From positions 47,908 through 111,907 of the forward strand of contig JAMCRJ010000013.1 of NCBI GenBank assembly GCA_023381645.1: DNA of 64,000 bases, in the 5' to 3' direction. The position numbers and the translations under genes are program-made. Source of the stretch: Gammaproteobacteria bacterium (GTDB lineage: Bacteria > Pseudomonadota > Gammaproteobacteria > Acidithiobacillales > Acidithiobacillaceae). Below are positions 59,241 to 64,000 of this stretch, in pieces; position 1 is the stretch's first letter, and every line of letters starts with the position of its first letter. The notes under the pieces are model-generated. The model was not told the origin of the DNA. It made no database searches and saw only the letters and a program-made list of their open reading frames with translations.

Positions 59241-59801
59241 ATGCGGCGAAGAAAAAAGAATGGGGAAGTGGTTGGTGCTATATTAGCTATTTTTGCGCTT
59301 GCCGTTTTGGGAAAGATACTTCCCAACAAACAAGCTGTTGACGGCATTTTTTCCTTACTAGCTATTGCGGGTGCGGTTTTTCTTATTGTGGCTTTGGGCA
59401 TAATAATTTATCGCATCAAAAAGCGGCGCAAAATACGAGAACGCTTGCTTGCTGCTGGAACCGACAATCCCATGCAGTTGACGCCTATTCAGTATGAGCG
59501 ATTTTGTGCTGCATTACTTGAAAATAATGGGTGGAAAACGCAATTAACGTCACGAACAGGAGATTACGGTGCTGATATAGTGGCAACAAAGGGCACCATA
59601 AAAATGGTTGTACAGTGTAAACAATGGACAAACTCTGTTGGTATAAAGGCTGTTCAGGAAATTCATGCCGCGATCAGTTATTACAAGGCGAATAAAGCGG
59701 TAGTGGTTAGTACAACAGGTTATACACATGCCGCCAGAAAGCTTGCTTCAAATACTGGCGTTATGCTTCTTGGTCATGAGGATTTGGCAAGGGGCTTCTG
59801 A
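59241..59801 (+). CDS. Membrane-anchored Mrr-type restriction endonuclease
   Basis: 186 aa. Two N-terminal helices (GAILAIFALAVLGKIL; LLAIAGAVFLIVALGIIIY) then Mrr-cat: YERFCAALLENNGW (Glu), GDYGADIVA (Asp), VVQCKQWTN (Gln-x-Lys). Resembles the widespread two-helix Mrr/YdeR-type proteins. AT-rich like its right neighbours. Confidence 0.75.
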   Translation: MRRRKKNGEVVGAILAIFALAVLGKILPNKQAVDGIFSLLAIAGAVFLIVALGIIIYRIKKRRKIRERLLAAGTDNPMQLTPIQYERFCAALLENNGWKTQLTSRTGDYGADIVATKGTIKMVVQCKQWTNSVGIKAVQEIHAAISYYKANKAVVVSTTGYTHAARKLASNTGVMLLGHEDLARGF

Positions 59802-59802
59802 T

Positions 59803-60141
59803 ATGGCAAAACGTGGCAGACCAAAGACAAAGGTAAGCTTTCTGAATCCCAGGGGGGAATCAAATACAGAGAGAACAAAGAGGTTAGCTAGGGAATGAAA
59901 AAGATACGGAAGAAGTGGTCCATGCTTTATTGCATCGGCTGTATATAGGAATTCTCGCGCCCCAGAGGTAGATGCTATCAGAAGATTTAGGGACTCTGTT
60001 CTCAGGCCGACCACGTTTGGACGAATCCTTATTATTTATTACTATAGGTATTCGCCAGTTCTGGCAAAGTTAATTGGTAGCAACAAGGTGATGGCAGGTG
60101 TTGTTCGTAGAGTGTTGAATGTTATTGCAAGGAGGTATTGA
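59803..60141 (+). pseudogene. CFI-box-type protein with in-frame TGA
   Basis: 113 codons in one frame from ATG 59803. After MAKRGRPK...RLARE a TGA at 59896-59898 interrupts. The frame then continues with CFIASAVY, DAIRRFRDSVL, GRILIIYYYRYSP and VLAKLIG, the typical CFI-box motif order (CFIATAAYG, LR.FRD, YY..SP). Downstream of the stop the motifs are intact, so the mutation is recent or a suppressor/restart is used. Confidence 0.6.
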
Positions 60142-60264
60142 ATGACCACTTCAAAGAAGGATGCGAGTAAGGCTGGAAAAGTGTTGTCTGATCCAAAGAC
60201 GCCTAAAAAGGTAAAGTCTGTTGCCGCATCGGATTTGTCGCAGGCTAAACGAAAGAAAAAGTAG
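60142..60264 (+). CDS. Small Lys-rich protein (40 aa)
   Basis: MTTSKKDASKAGKVLSDPK with GGAGG six nt upstream, ending KRKKK. 12 of 40 residues are Lys/Arg. It follows the CFI-box frame without a gap. A nucleic-acid-binding or histone-like role is possible. Confidence 0.45.
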   Translation: MTTSKKDASKAGKVLSDPKTPKKVKSVAASDLSQAKRKKK

Positions 60265-60289
60265 TTTCCAAGTAATCGGTGGGCGCGTG

Positions 60290-60582
60290 GCTTGCGTGAA
60301 TTGCAGTATTGTCCTCATCTTGTTTCATAAGCAGGGCAGCACCGATCACGCGAGGAAGCTCCGTCAGCGGCGGGATGCGGGTACTGGAAGGCGGCGCGAG
60401 GAATTCTGTGCACCCGCCCATAAAGGTAAGTCCGGGTCGATGGCGAAGCCGTGCAGGTACCGTAGCCCGGAATCGGCGTACTGAAAGGACGTACTCTTGC
60501 CGCGAGTGTGGAGCCACAGCTTCCCCAAAGGCTCCGGCTTTCCGGTCACATCCAGGAGCACTTCTAACGCTCCAGGTTGCAT
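60290..60582 (-). pseudogene. HipA-like toxin remnant
   Basis: From ATG 60582: VLLDVTGKPEPLGKLWLHTRGK, SFQYADSGLRYL and FAIDPDLPLWAG match the HipA N-terminal subdomain. About 80 residues are then missing, and an adjoining frame has IPPLTELPRVIGAALL-QDEDNTA, like the HipA middle region. A deletion and frameshift have killed it. Confidence 0.6.
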
Positions 60583-60938
60583 GGTCCCGAACCCTCACTG
60601 GTCTTTTTGTCTTGCCCGGCGAGAGGTCGCGCACGCTGGCGGCGCTGCTCGGCTTGCAGGGCGAGTCCGATAGGGTCTTTCTGGCCTTCCGTCGGCCCAG
60701 AGCCATGATCCGATTTTTGAGGGCCAAGAAGCCAGAGGGCGAGGGCGAGCGTTTAAAGGCCCACACCGGGATCTCCGCGCTCCAGGCGTAGGAACGTACC
60801 CGGCGTGACACCGGCCCTTTCCGCAAGACTCGCCACGGTTACATTCCGGTGCAAGTGGGCCGTGCGCAGGTCTTGCCCCAATTTCTGCAAGGAGCGGTGC
60901 ACATTGGGCGGCGAAGTGTTCTTGGCGAGTGGTTTCAA
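60567..60938 (-). pseudogene. HipB-like XRE antitoxin, in-frame stop
   Basis: TTG start. LQKLGQDLRTAHLHRNVTVASLAERAGVTPGTFLRLERGDPGVGL is an XRE helix-turn-helix. A TAA at 60753-60755 follows, after which the frame continues TLALALWLLG-DPIGLALQAEQRR to a TAG near 60567, as full-length HipB-type proteins do. Confidence 0.6.
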
Positions 60939-61003
60939 GCGTAATCATTCATGCCGGGTAGGAAAACACTATATCCTATCATAGATCACTGCTGTCCGGA
61001 GAT

Positions 61004-61135
61004 TTAGTCAAATAAATTCAACTGGTTAACATTTGCGGATTCACATGGTTCGTCGGCTATATTTTCAACTATATGATTTATAGTGGATTTCTCAAATAGG
61101 GCGAGGCTTAAGGCCTGAAGCATAGTGTAGGGCAC
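61004..61135 (-). pseudogene. C-terminal part of the split IS4-type transposase
   Basis: YTMLQALSLALFEKSTINHIV...VNQLNLFD, the normal C-terminus of this transposase family, separated from the rest by the IS5 insertion at the DASLY codons. Confidence 0.8.
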
Positions 61136-62387
61136 TTCGAATAACAAAAATTTCACGACTTGAGAATGGAATATTCCCCCTTCCACGCCGATTTCAGGCG
61201 ATTTTTACGCATTATCCCTACTTTATCTGCATATTTTCAGTATTTTTAGCCTTTTTCGTGGGCTTTGGACGGATTGATCCCTACCTGGCCACCGATTGCT
61301 GCATTAAGCAGGTAAATCGCCGCATGTTATAGACCAGATTCATCATGCCGATTTTGACTTCAGCGCGAGCCATACCAATGGTGCGCAGAAACTTACCACC
61401 CTGCTGTACCATGGCGCCAAAGGCATGCTCAACCCGCGCTCGGTGGTGTGACCGGCGCGTGTTGGCCAACTCCTGGGCCTTGGTCAAGGGGCGGTTGCGT
61501 TGCGCCTTCTCGTGGATTCGGCTGCGGTAACCTTTTTGACACAGCATTTGCTCCGCTTCCGTTGAACGATAGGCGCTGTCCGCAAAAACCTGTACGCCCT
61601 GATTTTCCGGGTCCAGGAGCGCTTCCAGGCACTGACTGTCATGCACAGCGGCATCCGTGACCATGTACTGATGAATCAGCTTGTGGCGCTTGTCCACGTT
61701 GATATGGTTCTTGTATCCGAAGAAACTGCGGCCATTCTTTTTGGTCCAGCGGGCATCGGTGTCTTTCTGGCGGCGCTTGGCGGGCTGATCCTGCCACGTC
61801 TGGGGTGTTTCGCCCTGATTGACCTGTTCCCGCTCCTTCCGGTGCATCCGTTGCCGTGGAACCGTCACAAAACTCGCGTCGATGATTTGCCCGGCCCGTG
61901 CGGCGTAGCCGGCTTCCCGCAGAAAAGCATGGAAGGCCGTGAACAGTCGCTCCGTCAGTTTGGCCTGGGCCAGTGATTCACGGAATAGCCACAAGGTCGT
62001 GTGATCGGGTACGGCTTCCTCCAACCCAAGCCCCAGGAAACGCTGAAAACTGAGGCGATCCCGAACCTGGTATTCGGTTTGTTCGTCGCTGAGATTGTGC
62101 AGTTGCTGTAACACCATCATCTTGAAGAGCAGCATCCGGTCGTAGGGCTTTCTCCCTCCCGGCCCTTTGGGCTTGGCCTTCGGCACACTCTCCAGAATTG
62201 GGCGGAAGCGCTCCCAGGGAATGAGCCGGTTGAGCAGCGGCAGGCCGTCGCCCAGCAAATCTAGTTCCCGCAACCGGCGGTCTCCGGGGAAGAATCCTGT
62301 TTGCCCTACCAGTCCTGCCATCACCCGCCCTCCGATCTAACCTACCCCCTAGATTTTACTGCATATGGGGAGTTTTTCGAACCGCCC
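61130..62387. mobile_element. IS5-family element nested in the IS4-type element
   Basis: Ends GGGCACTTCGAATAAC and (reverse) GGGCGGTTCGAAAAAC. 4-bp duplication TGTA at 61126-61129 and 62388-62391. 1258 bp. Removing it and one TGTA restores the transposase frame. Confidence 0.85.
61281..62324 (-). CDS. IS5-family transposase
   Basis: 347 aa DDE transposase: GRKPYDRMLLFKMMVLQQLHNLSDEQTEYQVRDRLSF, catalytic Asp in IIDASFVTVPRQ, second Asp in VTDAAVHDSQ and QVFADSAYRS, Glu in RARVEHAFGAM. Complete, so the element may be active. Confidence 0.9.
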   Translation of the reverse strand: MMAGLVGQTGFFPGDRRLRELDLLGDGLPLLNRLIPWERFRPILESVPKAKPKGPGGRKPYDRMLLFKMMVLQQLHNLSDEQTEYQVRDRLSFQRFLGLGLEEAVPDHTTLWLFRESLAQAKLTERLFTAFHAFLREAGYAARAGQIIDASFVTVPRQRMHRKEREQVNQGETPQTWQDQPAKRRQKDTDARWTKKNGRSFFGYKNHINVDKRHKLIHQYMVTDAAVHDSQCLEALLDPENQGVQVFADSAYRSTEAEQMLCQKGYRSRIHEKAQRNRPLTKAQELANTRRSHHRARVEHAFGAMVQQGGKFLRTIGMARAEVKIGMMNLVYNMRRFTCLMQQSVAR

Positions 62388-63432
62388 TGTAGAGGGAAGC
62401 ATCAATATGTAGTCTTTTTTTGACAATTGCGACCAATACATAGACGGATATAGCAATCCATATCTGGGTACGCACCGCATTTTCTGACGTGCCAAAGAAG
62501 GCCTTGATACGGAGATGCTGTTTGATCCACTTGAAAAACAGCTCTACCTGCCAACGGCTCTTGTAAAGCTGAGTGATGGTTATGGCGGGCAGATCTAGGT
62601 TGTTGGTGAGGAAAACAAAAAGGCGGTCCTGCTCCGCGTCATAGAATTTAACGCGACGCAAAGGAACGGGGTAGCTGTTTTGCGTGTTTGTACCGGTCAT
62701 TACGATGGTTTGATCGCAACGCAAGCCTGTTTCCTTGTCGATAGGCTGCGAATACAGGCGGCGATATTGCAGGTTATTTTTCGCGCGAATTACGAAGAAA
62801 GCCTGGGCGTTATGGAGATGATATAGACGGGAGAAATCGATGAATCCACGGTCCATCACATAGAAGCTTCCAGGCTCGTAGATTAAGTGGTCGAGAACGT
62901 GAATATCATGAAGTTTCCCATCCGAAATCAGGATGAAACTTGGAATATTACCTCGTATATCCAATAAGGTATGCAGTCGCACAGCGGCCTTGTTCTTGCG
63001 GAAACGTGCCCATGGAAAGAGAGATAAACACAGATCAATAGTCGTGGTATCCAGTGCATAGACGGTGTTATCTATATCGACGGAAAAACTGTCACCAGCG
63101 TAAAGCTTTCGGGCAATTTTAATGAGTTCAAGTGCGAAGTCTTCGTAAATATGTGCATCACGAGTTTCATTAGCATCGGCCAATGTGCTTCTGGATACAC
63201 GTCCGCGAATGCCGAGATGGTACAGCTTACTGTTATGGGCCCGGAGGCAGATTTCGATATCGCGCAGGCTTTCGCGATAGGTCAACTGAGCAAATGCCAT
63301 ACAGGCGAATTGGTCAAAATGACTGAATTTTAGCACGGGATATTTACTGGGATATTTGGCGACGCAGCGGCGGAATGTATGCATAGGCAGATGATCTAAA
63401 AGCTGTGCCATAACCAATTTTCCAGAATACAT
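62356..63432 (-). pseudogene. N-terminal part of the split IS4-type transposase
   Basis: 358 aa in frame, ending HIDASLY then ten residues from the IS5 end. Contains the IS4 pattern: ALDTTTIDLCLSLFPWA (Asp), YVMDRGFIDFSRL (Asp) and LYKSRWQVELFFKWIK (YREK-type Glu). The last about 45 residues of the native protein are displaced to 61004, so the transposase is likely dead. Confidence 0.85.
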
Positions 63433-63570
63433 GGGCGCTCCGAAATTGAAAATGGGCCATTTTGCGCCATTTTGAAGTCGGTGACACCTACCCGAGCAAA
63501 TTTCGACTTGTTTTTTCAGTCGGTTACTATGAGGTCTGGGTCAAATCTCCGGACAGTAGTGATCATAGAT

Positions 63571-63875
63571 GTACTTTTGGCGATTACTTGGCGCTCCAAT
63601 CTAAGATCACCTCACCATAAGATGCTTGCTTGAATGGCGGCTGAAAGGTCACGGCATAGGTAATGCGAGGCGCAAAATTGAGCACCTTTTGACCGTGCAG
63701 CAGGGCAGGGAGTGGGGCGCTTACCCCATTGCTGTAACGTCTAAGGCATTGTCTAATGAAAAACTAACTTCCTTTCCGTTCAATGCGTTGTGTTGCCCTG
63801 TTTTTCCATAACCGCTTAGACAGTTGAGTAAATTACCTTTACGTAACAATAAAATAGGTCGAAAAGAAATACAAT
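63571..63875. other. Element right-end region without a convincing gene
   Basis: A short plus frame at 63626-63811 (MLEWRLKGHGIGNARRKIE) has no ribosome site. The 63840-63875 stretch is AT-rich and directly adjoins the att core, as expected of a recombinase arm-site region. Confidence 0.4.
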
Positions 63876-63919
63876 TTGTAATCAGTGGGTCGGGGGTTCG
63901 ATTCCTCTCGCCAGCACCA
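63876..63919 (+). other. att site: 3' fragment of tRNA-Thr(TGT)
   Basis: TTGTAATCAGTGGGTCGG, then TTCGATTCC T-loop and CGCCAGCACCA. It starts at the anticodon loop (TGT) and runs to the CCA end, with no 5' half upstream. This is what a tyrosine-recombinase element leaves at its distal end after integrating in the tRNA gene. Confidence 0.75.
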
Positions 63920-64000
63920 TATAAAACAGGCACTTGGCGCAATTTGCTAGGTGCCTTCATTTTTCCGGGCTAACCCAGGGCTAACCTCAGAGAGAAAAAC
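63920..64000. other. Chromosomal flank beyond the att site
   Basis: 81 nt to the window edge; no gene or structure visible. Confidence 0.4.

Larger units (their letters stand above)
60978..63570. mobile_element. IS4-type element with 9-bp target duplication
   Basis: Inverted ends CACTGCTGTCCGGAGATTT (from 60987) and its counterpart with CACTACTGTCC (to 63561). Flanked by ATCATAGAT at 60978-60986 and 63562-63570. Without the nested IS it is about 1.31 kb. Confidence 0.85.

Noticed and set aside
63721..63960. Minus-strand frame with GAGERNRTPDPLITN
   Set aside because: This peptide is the antisense translation of a tRNA 3' end and is a known type of spurious annotation.

Overview
The window looks like the right-hand 63.9 kb of an integrated conjugative element in a GC-rich proteobacterium. 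An acidophile such as Acidithiobacillus would fit, but that is an impression from gene style and IS content and I could not test it. The element carries an I-type (IncI / Dot-Icm) type IV secretion system. Its right edge is marked by a 3' fragment of a tRNA-Thr(TGT) gene at 63876-63919. No relaxase, no integrase and no DotB or DotC were found, so these probably lie to the left.

Layout. (1) 0.1-13.5 kb, minus strand: DotD, a P4-type primase, small coiled-coil and lipoprotein genes, DotA, two tandem exported paralogs, an ArdC-type antirestriction protein and an AntA antirepressor with an in-frame amber codon. (2) 13.6-16.4 kb, plus strand: a 435-aa cargo protein and an AT-rich islet with a trypsin-like protease and a small partner. 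(3) 16.8-32.7 kb, minus strand: the main transfer operon, in the order DsbC-like, PD-(D/E)XK nuclease, DotI, DotH, DotG, sigma-like protein, Dam methylase, DotE, DotP, IcmB/DotO, exonuclease-like protein, transglycosylase, DotM, DotL. (4) 32.7-38.7 kb, minus strand: a primase-helicase, a DUF669 ssDNA-binding-like protein, a Sak4-like recombinase and Cro/CII-like regulators. (5) 38.8-50.9 kb, plus strand: a LexA/CI-type S24 repressor and a long accessory operon (RMF/CrpP-like, HAD, Mrr-like, PLD-like, zinc-finger, ProQ/FinO, DUF805, helicase-kinase fusion, DEAH helicase). (6) 51-60.3 kb: a type III restriction-modification system, toxin and IS scars, a MoxR-like ATPase with an HTH partner, a second Mrr-like protein and a broken CFI-box gene. 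(7) 60.3-63.9 kb: a decayed hipBA pair, an IS4-type element interrupted by an IS5-type element, and the att site.

The most unusual signal is a dispersed 19-bp box, AAAATCGGCAYCACCCWGG. About 20 copies occur, on both strands, always reading toward a gene, and in most cases 27-35 nt before its start codon. A single fused copy serves two divergent genes at 13.56 kb. The element also encodes a sigma-like protein, a lambda-like CI/Cro/CII set and an antirepressor, so it may run its own regulon. A second family, about 20 bp long (CCCTTGCAGGGTGCTAACCC and variants), sits in frame inside coding sequences and is translated in more than one reading frame.

Regulation. Three perfect or near-perfect TAGC-N4-GCTA operators lie in the cro/repressor gap, and a fourth lies ahead of the accessory operon. 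The cro promoter predicts a leaderless mRNA.
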